DNA of 47,410 nt from a bacterium (GCA_023139105.1 JAGLOF010000065.1:1-47410), one strand, 5' to 3'; counted from the stretch's first letter, positions 18,408 to 25,948 are shown. Made by a program: numbers and translations. Notes: a model not told the origin generated them from the letters alone.

Positions 18408-18551
18408 TTTAGCAAGTCCTGTTTTTTTACTATGTCGAAAAGAGGGGGTGTTTTGAAAATCCAAATTCCAAATAAAGTTACTGGGATTGGTCAAAAAAAT
18501 CAAGTCTAAACTGGGAATTGCAAAAAAAAACAATCTTTTTTAGAAAAGAAC

Positions 18552-18580
18552 TTGCGTTCAGAAGGAAAATTTATTATATT
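18552..18580 (+). promoter_or_regulatory. Putative promoter inside a 6-bp inverted repeat
   Basis: TTGCGT (18552-18557) and TATATT (18575-18580) are 17 bp apart. The promoter is bracketed by CTTGCG (18551-18556) and CGCAAG (18581-18586), so a dimeric regulator could bind across it. It would drive the candidate RNA at 18587 and possibly the hydrolase at 18824. Confidence 0.45.
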
Positions 18581-18586
18581 CGCAAG

Positions 18587-18717
18587 CTAAATTGATCTTT
18601 GATTTCTTGTGTCGAAAACTGAAAGGCGTTATGGGTGACTCAACGAGTTTCGGTTGTTAGGAAATTGTATATCAAAAGTTCGGTATTACCCCGACAATTT
18701 TTTGATTGGATTTTTTT
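18587..18717 (+). ncRNA. Candidate small RNA or structured leader
   Basis: The interval starts just after the promoter at 18552-18580 and ends in a hairpin pairing ATCAAAA (18671-18677) with TTTTGAT (18700-18706), plus inner CGG/CCG pairs. That hairpin is followed after four bases by seven T (18711-18717). No known RNA family was recognised and no convincing reading frame exists; a 62-codon frame at 18635-18823 looks random. It could be an independent RNA of about 130 nt or an attenuator ahead of the hydrolase gene. The rest of the 416-bp gap (18408-18823) holds only the REP-like hairpin at 18731. Confidence 0.35.
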
Positions 18718-18730
18718 AGTGGAGAGAAGA

Positions 18731-18753
18731 TCCCCGATAGGAGCACTCGGGGA
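18731..18753. repeat. REP-like palindrome TCCCCGA...TCGGGGA
   Basis: A perfect 7-bp inverted repeat, TCCCCGA (18731-18737) and TCGGGGA (18747-18753), has a 9-nt spacer and is flanked by AGA and AGACA. Diverged relatives appear at 1971-1980 and 2000-2025. This arrangement resembles intergenic REP elements spread in many bacterial genomes. Confidence 0.45.
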
Positions 18754-18823
18754 AGACAAATGTAAAAATGGGACTTTTGAAACAGCTTCTTGGTTGTTTT
18801 CGTCTCTAAATTATGCAGGTTAG

Positions 18824-19594
18824 ATGGAAAAATATACAGAACCTTTTCTCAAAGATCATTCTTGCAGACAATCAAAACTAAAATTGAATAATACTGCCTG
18901 TCTTTTAATTCATGGATTTACCGGAACGCCCTGGGCCATGAAAGATCTGGCACATTTGTTGGAGAATTATAATATAATTACATCTGTTCCTCTCCTGCCC
19001 GGACATGGAAGCTCACCGGCAGCCTTGAATGAAAGTACATGGACAGACTGGGTTGATACAGCGCGAGATGAATATTTAAAGCTTAAAAGTAAATATGACA
19101 AGGTATTTATAGCTGGACATTCAATAGGTGGTGCTATTGCTCTGCTACTTGCAGCAGAACATTCAGTTGATGGTGTTATTTCTCTTTCCACACCATATAA
19201 CCTTGAAGATCGGAGGCTGCCGTTATTACCTTTGATACTGCCTTTTGCCTCATTTTGGAAAAAGCGCAGTGCACAGCAACATACCGGAGACGGAGAATGT
19301 AGTGAATCAGGGTATAATTGCTACCCATTGAAAGCAGTTCTACAGTGCCAGGGATTGTTAAAAGAGATGCGCAAGAATCTCTCATCAATTAATTGTCCCG
19401 TTTTGCTGATGCATTCGCGGTTGGACTATCGTATATCTGCAAAACAATTAAGCAAAATTGCCCGGCACATAGGTTCTGATGTGATATTGATTCGTTATTT
19501 ACGGCATGCAGCTCACACTATTACCAAGAGCGATGATAGTGAGACTGTATTTCAAACTGTTCGGGATTTTATCACAATGCAATCTCTTCAGTGA
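18824..19594 (+). CDS. Alpha/beta hydrolase (carboxylesterase, Est30-like)
   Basis: This 256-aa serine hydrolase without a signal peptide has the oxyanion motif LLIHGFTGTPWAM (residues 28-40), PLLPGHGSSP, nucleophile elbow GHSIGG (Ser100), LMHSRLDYRIS with acid Asp201 and RHAAHTIT with His231. A small cap lies between residues about 125 and 185. The order and length match carboxylesterase/monoacylglycerol-lipase-type enzymes such as Est30, which cleave short-chain esters; the natural substrate is unknown. The only weak ribosome site is AGGTT before ATG 18824. It stands alone downstream of a long structured leader, so expression may be regulated there. Confidence 0.9.
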   Translation: MEKYTEPFLKDHSCRQSKLKLNNTACLLIHGFTGTPWAMKDLAHLLENYNIITSVPLLPGHGSSPAALNESTWTDWVDTARDEYLKLKSKYDKVFIAGHSIGGAIALLLAAEHSVDGVISLSTPYNLEDRRLPLLPLILPFASFWKKRSAQQHTGDGECSESGYNCYPLKAVLQCQGLLKEMRKNLSSINCPVLLMHSRLDYRISAKQLSKIARHIGSDVILIRYLRHAAHTITKSDDSETVFQTVRDFITMQSLQ

Positions 19595-19614
19595 TCAAAA
19601 AATAGCCGTTTCTG

Positions 19615-19650
19615 ATTGATGGGATTAATAATAAATTGATGGGATTAATA
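19615..19650. repeat. Direct repeat of 16 bp with palindrome and T-run
   Basis: The 16-bp word ATTGATGGGATTAATA occurs at 19615-19630 and again at 19635-19650. Immediately after is the perfect palindrome ATCTACGTAGAT (19650-19661) and a T run. The palindrome has no loop, so its value as a terminator for the hydrolase gene is doubtful. Confidence 0.6.
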
Positions 19651-19665
19651 TCTACGTAGATTTTT

Positions 19666-20082
19666 TTAGCGGAACATTGCTTTAAGGCTGCCCCATGTAT
19701 GACGTATACCTGACATGCCGGATGCTGAAGCAATTATAGTATGCATCTTTTTAATTCCACCCTGGAGTTCCATCTCCAGGCGATAGTAGCATGCTGAATT
19801 TTGGGTTTTCCAGATGTTGGAATCTTTAAAAGAGTAGTCGATACTTGTCTCTGTTAGATTCTTGGAAGGTACAGAGCCGATAGTTACCCAGTTGGATTGA
19901 CCGATTTTACGATGGATATTGAATTTAATTAGGCCCGATTCTTGCTCAATTGTCCAGTTCAAAGTAATTGTATTGTTCTCTTTGCTGGCTTCAAATGCAG
20001 TTATCCGGTTGGATGCCCATACAAAGGTCCAGGAAAGTAGTATTATGATGCCGATAAAGGCTTTTTTTCTTTGAGAGATCAT
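19666..20082 (-). CDS. Small exported protein with a fibronectin-III-like domain
   Basis: This protein has about 138 aa, with a signal segment (KKAFIGIIILLSWTFVWA) and one beta-sandwich domain. The pattern ITAFEASKENNTITLNWTIE, KFNIHRKIGQSNW and CYYRLEMEL matches FN3-like repeats of FCB secreted proteins, which contain ITLxW and YRLxxxD/E. It has no sorting domain. The frame is open to 20136; the ATG at 20082 starts the signal peptide directly. It is divergent from the sigma-factor gene at 20211. Function unknown. Confidence 0.6.
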   Translation of the reverse strand: MISQRKKAFIGIIILLSWTFVWASNRITAFEASKENNTITLNWTIEQESGLIKFNIHRKIGQSNWVTIGSVPSKNLTETSIDYSFKDSNIWKTQNSACYYRLEMELQGGIKKMHTIIASASGMSGIRHTWGSLKAMFR

Positions 20083-20210
20083 ATACTGATAATTTAGTGA
20101 AAAAAAAGACGAAGTCAAGCATTTATTTTGGAACAATCCTAATATGTAGATGTAAGATACACTAGGTCACTTAAACCCCTTACTTTTTTTAAGGAGTTGA
20201 AAATAATTTT

Positions 20211-21059
20211 ATGACTCGACGCACGAAAACACGCGCCAATCAGTCTCTCGATCGTTACCTGCAAGAGATTGGTGAGGTAGCTCTACTGACGCCTGATCAG
20301 GAAATAGATTTGGCAAAACGCATCAAGGAAGATGATCAGGCAGCTTTGGAGAGATTGACCAAAGCAAATCTGCGTTTCGTTGTGAGTGTTGCCAAACAAT
20401 ACCAAAACCAAGGGCTGTCATTAGGAGATCTCATCAATGAAGGTAACCTGGGTTTAATCAAGGCTGCAAAACGTTTTGATGAAACCCGTGGTTTTAAATT
20501 TATTTCATATGCTGTATGGTGGATTCGACAATCCATTCTTCAAGCATTGGCAGAACAATCCCGCGTTGTTCGTCTACCATTAAACAGAGTGGGTGCTTTA
20601 AACAAAATCGGCAAGGCCTTTAGCAGTTTGGAGCAAGAGTTTGAAAGAGAACCAAGCGCAACAGAAATTGCCGAAGAGTTGGAAATGACACCTTATGAAG
20701 TCTCTGATACACTTAAGATTTCAGGAAAGCATCTTTCATTGGATGCACCATTCAATCAAGGTGATGATAACAGGCTGTTGGATGTAATTCAAGATGATCA
20801 TCAACCTCCGCCTGATGATATGCTGTTGGATGAATCATTGCAAATAGAGGTTCAGAGGGCACTAAAGACCCTTTCCGATCGAGAAGCAGAGGTGATTAAA
20901 CTCTATTTTGGTCTGGAAAGAGAACATCCTTTAACTCTTGAAGAAATTGGTGAGCGTTTTAGTTTGACACGTGAGCGAGTACGACAGATCAAAGAAAAAG
21001 CTATCAGAAGATTGAGACATACATCAAGGAGCAGGATGCTTAGAAGTTATCTTGGTTAA
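20211..21059 (+). CDS. rpoD: Primary-type RNA polymerase sigma factor (RpoD/SigA)
   Basis: This 282-aa sigma-70 protein lacks region 1.1, as in Bacteroidetes and relatives. Region 1.2 is [20 protein letters not shown]. Region 2 has [17 protein letters not shown] and the core -10 recognition segment [17 protein letters not shown]. Region 3 follows, then region 4 with [20 protein letters not shown], the HTH for the -35 box. It should direct housekeeping transcription, though a group-2 paralog cannot be excluded without the genome. AAGGAG at 20190-20195 is 15 bp from the ATG, longer than usual. Downstream DNA (21103-21139) forms a 9-bp hairpin. Confidence 0.93.
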   Translation: MTRRTKTRANQSLDRYLQEIGEVALLTPDQEIDLAKRIKEDDQAALERLTKANLRFVVSVAKQYQNQGLSLGDLINEGNLGLIKAAKRFDETRGFKFISYAVWWIRQSILQALAEQSRVVRLPLNRVGALNKIGKAFSSLEQEFEREPSATEIAEELEMTPYEVSDTLKISGKHLSLDAPFNQGDDNRLLDVIQDDHQPPPDDMLLDESLQIEVQRALKTLSDREAEVIKLYFGLEREHPLTLEEIGERFSLTRERVRQIKEKAIRRLRHTSRSRMLRSYLG

Positions 21060-21102
21060 TATATTTTAACTATAGTTTTTTGTTTTTCGTTTTTCGTTTA
21101 AG

Positions 21103-21139
21103 CAAGGGGAAGCTGGGTATAATGGCCATTTTCCCCTTG
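21103..21139 (+). terminator. Hairpin after the sigma-factor gene
   Basis: CAAGGGGAA (21103-21111) pairs perfectly with TTCCCCTTG (21131-21139), and the loop holds the palindrome AATGGCCATT. No clean T run follows, so it may be a weak terminator or an mRNA-end stabiliser. It abuts the -35 box of the next promoter. Confidence 0.45.
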
Positions 21140-21165
21140 ACTTATTATGTATAATTTAGTATGTT
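21137..21165 (+). promoter_or_regulatory. Putative promoter for the M23 peptidase gene
   Basis: TTGACT (21137-21142) and TATGTT (21160-21165) are spaced 17 bp apart and lie about 70 bp before the start at 21234. The -35 box overlaps the right arm of the preceding hairpin. Confidence 0.4.
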
Positions 21166-21233
21166 AACATTGATTTGGCCTACCTAAATTAAAGAGTTGA
21201 TCAAAAAATCTGTGAGTTGTTAGGGGAAATTCA

Positions 21234-22148
21234 ATGCTGGACGAACGTTTTCGCCTCATGTATCTGTCCAAAGAGAAGGCGGATATATCACAAATTAGTC
21301 TAACTGGTAAAAAATTTGTAATTCTTGCGGCAATCATTAGCCTGTGTTTTGTGTTAATCATAGGAACCGGCGTTTTTGTGTTTCAAAAAGTAACTACAAA
21401 TTTTAAAATTGCCGCACTTGAAAATGACAAGGCTTACTTGCAGCACCAATTAATGAATATGAAAGAGACTGTTGCAAAGATTAATGAGCAAATGGCTAAA
21501 GTTGAATATTCAGGTGATCAATTAAGAGATTTTGCCGGTATTCCCCGTATTGATAACGATACTCGGCAGTTGGGTGTTGGTGGATCTGCCTATATAGGTT
21601 CACCGGAAATCGGTTACTATTCCAAAGAAATTAAAAAAACTGCTGATGAGATGAATGCAGATCTTGACAGGCTTCTGCGTTCTGTGCGTTATGAAAAACA
21701 TAGTCTGCTTAATGTTTCATCTGCCGTTACCCGTAATAAAACCAAGGCTGAACATCTTCCATCCATCATTCCGGTTATGGGTGGTTATATAGATGATAAA
21801 TTTGGTTTCAGAATACATCCTATATATGGTAAAAAGAGATTTCATTATGGTATTGATGTCCCCGGACCTGTTGGGACTCAGGTATTAGCAACTGGTGCCG
21901 GATTCATAGGAAAAATTAGTTACAGCAACACTTGGGGTAATTATATTGAAGTAAATCACGGATCAAACCTGATCACTCGGTATTGTCATCTTTCAAAGGT
22001 GATGGTTAAGCGCGGTCAAAAAGTTATCAGATGGGACAAGGTTGGAGAAATTGGACAATCCGGCAGAACAACAGGGCCACATCTACATTATGAAGTTGCT
22101 CTAAATGGTCAACGCATTGATCCGGAAAAGTATATAATTACCAGGTAG
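21234..22148 (+). CDS. Membrane-anchored M23 peptidase
   Basis: This 304-aa protein has a short cytoplasmic N-terminus, one membrane span (about 28-50) and a coiled coil (about 55-95). A LytM-type M23 endopeptidase domain lies at about 178-300, with zinc ligands His204 and Asp208 in HYGIDVPG and His285 in TGPHLHYEV. The motif RIHPIYGKKRFHYGID is standard. Such proteins cut peptidoglycan cross-links during growth or division, or activate amidases; the intact ligands suggest an active enzyme. AGGGGAA precedes the ATG. It follows the sigma-factor gene but has its own likely promoter and terminator (22201-22230). Confidence 0.92.
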   Translation: MLDERFRLMYLSKEKADISQISLTGKKFVILAAIISLCFVLIIGTGVFVFQKVTTNFKIAALENDKAYLQHQLMNMKETVAKINEQMAKVEYSGDQLRDFAGIPRIDNDTRQLGVGGSAYIGSPEIGYYSKEIKKTADEMNADLDRLLRSVRYEKHSLLNVSSAVTRNKTKAEHLPSIIPVMGGYIDDKFGFRIHPIYGKKRFHYGIDVPGPVGTQVLATGAGFIGKISYSNTWGNYIEVNHGSNLITRYCHLSKVMVKRGQKVIRWDKVGEIGQSGRTTGPHLHYEVALNGQRIDPEKYIITR

Positions 22149-22200
22149 GTTTTATTGTAATACAATCTTATGTAAGTAAAGAATTATTGATAATTTTAAT

Positions 22201-22230
22201 GGGGCTGTCCAAGAAGGGCAGCCCCTTTTA
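22201..22230 (+). terminator. Rho-independent terminator after M23 gene
   Basis: GGGGCTGTCC (22201-22210) pairs with GGGCAGCCCC (22216-22225) with a single mismatch and a 5-nt loop, followed by TTTTATTATT. It lies 52 bp past the M23 stop and faces the convergent gene at 22248. Confidence 0.85.
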
Positions 22231-22247
22231 TTATTACAAAATAGAAT

Positions 22248-22766
22248 TTATAACTCATTCAAGAATCGTAACATGCCTGAAAGTTGTGATTCATAGTTGT
22301 TTATTGATTTAACAGTATACTGTAGGTTGTAATATTGTTCCGATTTTTCTTTTGTAAAGCAGATTCTAAGTAATGGAGCCAATCTGCGGCAGAGAAAGGC
22401 ATAGGTGAAATTAAAATTAGGGTCCAGGTCGATGATGGTGTCAAATATTTCAGCACGTAGCATATTAATATGAGGATTACGTAAGAGTTTCCATAGCCCT
22501 TGATTCATTGAACCAATACCGATCTCCTGTATTTTGGGCTTTTTGTTATTTGCTTTTTGTGTTTCTTTTCTTAATAGTGTTATATGCAAATTGGGTATAT
22601 TAACTGCCAATTGATCGATGAAATTTTTTGTTAATTTAATATTCTCTTCAGGTGCAGGAGCAATTAATACTTTTCTTGCAGTTTCAAATGCTTTTTTAAA
22701 CGCAATAGCCTTTTGTGAGTCTCTGTTATTTATCAATGTACAGAGAAGTTTTTCTTCAAAATCCAT
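22248..22766 (-). CDS. Conserved protein, heptosyltransferase-like (DUF6913-type)
   Basis: This 172-aa protein has no signal peptide. It reads like a half-size version of the glycosyltransferase-9/heptosyltransferase fold: KVLIAPAPEENIKLT, then HITLL, FDTIIDLDPNFNFTYAFLCRRL and LRICFTKEKSEQYYNLQ. The same pattern occurs in a Bacteroidetes family of unknown function (DUF6913-like). No catalytic residues can be assigned, and it may be a regulator or an inactive relative. It lies downstream of the ECF sigma/anti-sigma pair on the same strand with a 112-bp gap, so it may or may not be co-transcribed. Confidence 0.55.
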   Translation of the reverse strand: MDFEEKLLCTLINNRDSQKAIAFKKAFETARKVLIAPAPEENIKLTKNFIDQLAVNIPNLHITLLRKETQKANNKKPKIQEIGIGSMNQGLWKLLRNPHINMLRAEIFDTIIDLDPNFNFTYAFLCRRLAPLLRICFTKEKSEQYYNLQYTVKSINNYESQLSGMLRFLNEL

Positions 22767-22878
22767 ATCTGTTAGACCTTTTCCTTAATAATTCTTGAAT
22801 ATCATAGATCCATATCTAAGAAAATACACAACTGAAAGTTGCAATTGCAAATGTTTATTGGGAATTTTTTAAAAGAAA

Positions 22879-23382
22879 TTAATTTATTTTGGTTCTATGT
22901 TGAATTTTATTGTCAAGCCATGCAATCAAGCCAAGTGCAATACCTGCTACAGGAAGTAATGCCAGGCCTGGCTTAAAACATTGAATCATATTATTTAGTA
23001 TACTATCTTGCGAGACATTAAGTGATGATGTGGTTATAGATATGTTTTTAATGATATTAAATGTTGATGGCCAGTCAATGAAAAAGGCTGCAACACCAAA
23101 ACCGATCAGTGTAAAACCTGTCAGCATGACTTTATCACTAATTATATCACCCTTAAGTGTTTCTTGCCTGGCTTCAACAGATTGTGCAATAACGGAGGCA
23201 AAGTTTTCAGGAATAAATATGTGCGGCGGTGTGGCTAATTGGTTGAAAAGTTCTTTATATGAATCCAGGTGTCGGCTGCAAGCTTCACATTGCCTGGTGT
23301 GTTCAAAGACATCTTGTCTATGCTGCTGCCCGTCACTCTCCAGAAATTCCTGGATAATCCGGTCTGAAAGATGACCACTCAT
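22879..23382 (-). CDS. Anti-sigma factor with zinc-finger (ZAS) domain
   Basis: This 167-aa protein has an N-terminal zf-HC2 anti-sigma domain with H28-x3-C32-x2-C35 (HTRQCEACSRHL). After a linker come two membrane spans (about 86-104 and 137-156). Proteins of this kind sequester the cognate ECF sigma factor at the membrane until an envelope or redox signal arrives. Its ATG overlaps the TGA of the sigma gene (ATGA at 23379-23382), so the two are translationally coupled, which supports the pairing. The short loop between the spans carries the presumed sensory part. Confidence 0.9.
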   Translation of the reverse strand: MSGHLSDRIIQEFLESDGQQHRQDVFEHTRQCEACSRHLDSYKELFNQLATPPHIFIPENFASVIAQSVEARQETLKGDIISDKVMLTGFTLIGFGVAAFFIDWPSTFNIIKNISITTSSLNVSQDSILNNMIQCFKPGLALLPVAGIALGLIAWLDNKIQHRTKIN

Positions 23383-23948
23383 AATTGTTCTCCGGCATAA
23401 TTATGCTCAAAAACTGATTTCAACTGTTTTCTTGCCCTGAATAGATGACTCTTGATTGTTCCCTCGGGTAGATTCATAATTTCACTGATTTCTTTATAAC
23501 TCATATCTTCCATATGATATAATATTAATGGGAAACTGTATCTTTTGTCTAATTCTGAAATAGCCTGTTCCATATGTTTTTGTCGGTCTCTGTTTTCCAT
23601 AATTGCTTCAGGATCGAAGTATTCACCTGGAATCTCATCAATAGAGTGTCCGGAAGAGCTGTCTTCATAAAGAGCAGCTCTTTTTTTTTCAAGAAAATTC
23701 AAACCTGTTCGATAGGCTACTTTAGCAATCCATGTTGATAATCTACAGTCAAAACGAAAAGATGGCAATGCCTGATATATTTTGAGAAAAATATCCTGGC
23801 ATATATCCTGTCTGTCATCAACATTGTTGATCAGACGATAAATCATATGGATGACCAGGCGTTCGTGCTGTTTGATAAGCTTTTCGAAGGCTCCGGTCTC
23901 GTCATTTAAGATATTTTCTATGAGCTGTCGCTCATTGTCTTTTGTCAT
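23379..23948 (-). CDS. ECF RNA polymerase sigma factor (RpoE-type)
   Basis: This sigma factor of about 189 aa has region 2 (LIKQHERLVIHMIYRL, DDRQDICQDIFLKIYQALPS, FRFDCRLSTWIAKVAYR) and region 4 (DMSYKEISEIMNLPEGTIKS, the HTH). It lacks regions 1 and 3, as in ECF proteins. Two in-frame ATGs exist, 23957 and 23948; the second has TTGAG at a better distance. It is translated together with the membrane anti-sigma factor. The upstream DNA contains TGCAAC-N17-GTCTAA on this strand and a matching TGAAAC-N17-GTCTTA facing the opposite gene, which suggests that it controls its own operon and its neighbour. Confidence 0.92.
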   Translation of the reverse strand: MTKDNERQLIENILNDETGAFEKLIKQHERLVIHMIYRLINNVDDRQDICQDIFLKIYQALPSFRFDCRLSTWIAKVAYRTGLNFLEKKRAALYEDSSSGHSIDEIPGEYFDPEAIMENRDRQKHMEQAISELDKRYSFPLILYHMEDMSYKEISEIMNLPEGTIKSHLFRARKQLKSVFEHNYAGEQL

Positions 23949-23966
23949 TATATACATCTCAAATCA

Positions 23967-23995
23967 TTAGACAGCTATATGTTAATAATGTTGCA
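23967..23995 (-). promoter_or_regulatory. Candidate ECF-type autoregulatory promoter
   Basis: On the minus strand TGCAAC (23995-23990) and GTCTAA (23972-23967) are separated by 17 bp, about 19 bp upstream of the sigma start. An AAC-containing -35 and a GTCTAA-like -10 at this spacing are the hallmarks of ECF promoters such as those of sigma-E. Confidence 0.5.
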
Positions 23996-24016
23996 GTAAA
24001 AATGAAAGAAAAAAAT

Positions 24017-24045
24017 TGAAACATTCCATGTTATTACCGGTCTTA
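24017..24045 (+). promoter_or_regulatory. Candidate ECF-type promoter for the DUF6249 gene
   Basis: TGAAAC (24017-24022) and GTCTTA (24040-24045) are separated by 17 bp, giving a leader of about 30 nt before GGAGG and the ATG at 24085. It matches the divergent sigma-gene promoter in both boxes and in spacing. Confidence 0.5.
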
Positions 24046-24084
24046 TCTACTGAAGGCACAAAACATACAACAACGGAGGCAATC

Positions 24085-24420
24085 ATGCAGAGTGAAATAA
24101 TTATTGTACCGGCTATTTTCTTTTCTTTTGTAGCCATGATCAAGATAATTGGTGATAATCGAACAAGGCAGATGTTGATTCAAAAGGGACTGGTTGATGA
24201 GAATATCAAGTATCTTTATAAAACAGGAGCCGCAGACAATGTCCCGTCAGCTATTAAATGGGGCCTTGTATTAATAGGTATTGGTCTTGCATTCATCATT
24301 GGGCAGTTGGTTCCCTATGAGCTCAGAGGTGAGATTACAGTTGGTGGTATCTTTATTCTGGCCGGTCTGGGCCTGGTAATCTACTACTTTTTGGCACGCC
24401 GTATGAATAAAAAAAGTTAG
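24085..24420 (+). CDS. Small membrane protein, DUF6249-like
   Basis: This 111-aa protein has three hydrophobic segments: residues about 2-20, 52-72 and 80-102. Between the first and second lies the conserved stretch KIIGDNRTRQMLIQKGLVDEN, which continues into IKYLY. This pattern is shared with DUF6249-type proteins that often sit beside ECF sigma/anti-sigma genes in the Bacteroidetes group. The frame is open from 24016, but ATG 24085 with GGAGG at 24075-24079 is clearly the start. It is divergent from the sigma operon and behind an ECF-like promoter, so it is a likely regulon member in envelope stress. Molecular function is not known. Confidence 0.78.
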   Translation: MQSEIIIVPAIFFSFVAMIKIIGDNRTRQMLIQKGLVDENIKYLYKTGAADNVPSAIKWGLVLIGIGLAFIIGQLVPYELRGEITVGGIFILAGLGLVIYYFLARRMNKKS

Positions 24421-24458
24421 AACCCGGCAGGTCGGCCTGTTAGCCTGTATTATTCATA

Positions 24459-24540
24459 AATCACCGAGTTCACAGAGCCAACAGAGTTATTAAAAGATAT
24501 TTAATACCGAAGATCACCGAATTGACAGGATTACAAACAG
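24459..24540. repeat. Degenerate word repeat (CACAGAG / GACAGGAT types)
   Basis: Between the DUF6249 stop and the tRNA lie ATCACCGAGTTCACAGAGC (24460-24478) and GATCACCGAATTGACAGGAT (24512-24531). They share TCACCGA-TT-ACAG words at a spacing of about 51 bp, and the second joins the ACAGGAT family seen near 36963 and 40051. Confidence 0.5.
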
Positions 24541-24560
24541 AATTTTTATGAGAATTCTAT

Positions 24561-24605
24561 ATACAGCCCGGCATGGTTTTGACCTTGCCGGGGTCTGTAT
24601 TTTTT
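24561..24605 (+). terminator. Terminator hairpin before the tRNA gene
   Basis: ATACAG-CCCGGCA (24561-24573) pairs with TGCCGGG-GT-CTGTAT (24586-24600), with a loop of about 12 nt and a two-base bulge. It is followed by TTTTT. It should end the transcript coming from 24085. Confidence 0.75.
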
Positions 24606-24661
24606 CTTGACACAGGTGTAAAAGTTTTGTACTTTATTCGGCACTATTATTTTTCTTTAAA

Positions 24662-24737
24662 GCCACCCTAGCTCAGCTGGTAGAGCAGCTCATTCGTAAT
24701 GAGCAGGCCATCGGTTCAAATCCGATGGGTGGCTCCA
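24662..24737 (+). tRNA. tRNA-Thr (anticodon CGU)
   Basis: A full cloverleaf is present. The acceptor GCCACCC (24662-24668) pairs with GGGTGGC (24727-24733). The D arm is GCTCAGCTGGTAGAGC, and the anticodon stem GCTCA/TGAGC has loop TTCGTAA with anticodon CGT at 24695-24697. The variable loop is AGGCC and the T arm is ATCGG-TTCAAAT-CCGAT. The 3' CCA (24735-24737) is encoded. It reads codon ACG. Confidence 0.97.
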
Positions 24738-24782
24738 AACTGAAACACAGGGTATTTACCCTGTATTTTTTTTGGAGGCTTC

Positions 24783-25733
24783 ATGAAATGGTATAGATGG
24801 CTCGTGATGCTTCTGACCGGTTTAATATTTTCTGTGCAATCAGTCTTTGGTGCTGATACAGAAAGAGCTGGATTTGACGTTTTGAACTGGGAATGTGGAG
24901 CTCGATCCGCTGCCATGGGAGGTGCTGTTGTTGGCATGCGTGGCAATTTGCAATTCATTGGCTATAATCCTGCGGCTCTTGTTAGTATTAACGGAGAGAC
25001 TGCCACCTTTGGTTATGAACGAAGATTTGTTGATAGTAAATCCGGCTACCTTGCTTATGCCCGTCAATTTATAGGCCTGCACTTAGCTGCATCAGTACGC
25101 TATGCGGATTACGGTAAAATGACGCGTATGGATGTTAATCAAACTGATCTGGGTAGTTTTTCTCCTGCGGACATAGTTTGTGGCATAACTGTGGCAGATA
25201 GTCTTTCAATGGGGCTTGCATGGGGAATAACAGCCAAGTTTATAGCTCTGACCAATTATGATATATATTCAGCTTCTGCAATTGCCGCTGACATTGGTGT
25301 TCAATACTCCCTTTATTCACAATCTTTGACATTTGGTGCTTCAATTTGTCATATCGGTACAGCTCTCAATGCTTTTATTGATCATAAAGAACTTTTACCA
25401 ACCACAATGCGTCTTGGTGCTACTAAGCAGTTGGCTCATCTACCACTGATATTCAATCTTAATTTTATTCGCTATGTAGATCATAAAAGCGATCAAATGG
25501 GTGGTTTTTACTGGAGTATAGGTGGTGAATTTACTTTGTCAGAATCATTGCGGTTCAGATTTGGATATCACTCACGCGGTCGGGAACAAGGAGTCGTTGA
25601 AGGATTATCCAGGATGGCCGGTATTTCATTTGGTCTTGGAGTGAAACTTTTACGGTATCAGGTTGATGTGGGATACGGACTATACGGAGCATTGGGCTCT
25701 TTACCATCAGTATCATTGGGGTATAAATTTTGA
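24783..25733 (+). CDS. PorV/PorQ-like outer-membrane beta-barrel protein
   Basis: This 316-aa protein has a signal peptide (about residues 1-23, ending SVFGA). Then comes AGFDVLNWECGARSAAMGGAV, the typical opening of the PorV/PorQ (UPF0164) family: a Gly-Ala-Arg-xx-AMGGA turn followed by NPAAL. The rest alternates hydrophobic strands and ends SLGYKF with a C-terminal Phe, as expected of an outer-membrane barrel. PorV and PorQ act in type IX secretion, shuttling or anchoring sorting-domain cargo. Two such cargo proteins are encoded at 7913 and 12363. GGAGG precedes the ATG and the gene starts 45 bp after the tRNA. A porin-like role outside T9SS cannot be excluded. Confidence 0.8.
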   Translation: MKWYRWLVMLLTGLIFSVQSVFGADTERAGFDVLNWECGARSAAMGGAVVGMRGNLQFIGYNPAALVSINGETATFGYERRFVDSKSGYLAYARQFIGLHLAASVRYADYGKMTRMDVNQTDLGSFSPADIVCGITVADSLSMGLAWGITAKFIALTNYDIYSASAIAADIGVQYSLYSQSLTFGASICHIGTALNAFIDHKELLPTTMRLGATKQLAHLPLIFNLNFIRYVDHKSDQMGGFYWSIGGEFTLSESLRFRFGYHSRGREQGVVEGLSRMAGISFGLGVKLLRYQVDVGYGLYGALGSLPSVSLGYKF

Positions 25734-25848
25734 TTTTTTAAATTGGGTAGATTGACTTTAATCCGGGATTGTTGTTTGGATTTCTGCCCACTTTCGGAGA
25801 ATTAGCGGAAGAGCGGCGAGACTGTATCAAAAGCAGTAACAGTGCATA

Positions 25849-25948
25849 AACCGCAAGGCACGCAATGGAATCGTAAAGCTCGCAAGGAGAATATAAAATT
25901 TTATTTTCCTTTTCGTTGAGTTACAGAATCTTTGTGTTCATTGCGGTA
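25849..25948. repeat. Imperfect inverted pair of ACCGCAA-type repeats
   Basis: A unit starting ACCGCAAGGCACGCAATGG (from 25849) is followed by an inverted, diverged copy ending near 25948 (minus strand ACCGCAATGAACACAAAG). About two thirds of positions agree over 40 bp. Another direct copy lies at 39083-39118. Confidence 0.55.

Noticed and set aside
18635..18823. 62-codon open frame before the hydrolase gene
   Set aside because: It spans a terminator-like hairpin and a palindrome; composition is random.
22766..22878. ECF promoter before the heptosyltransferase-like gene
   Set aside because: A TGCAAC word is present on the minus strand but no GTCTWA box follows at 17 bp.
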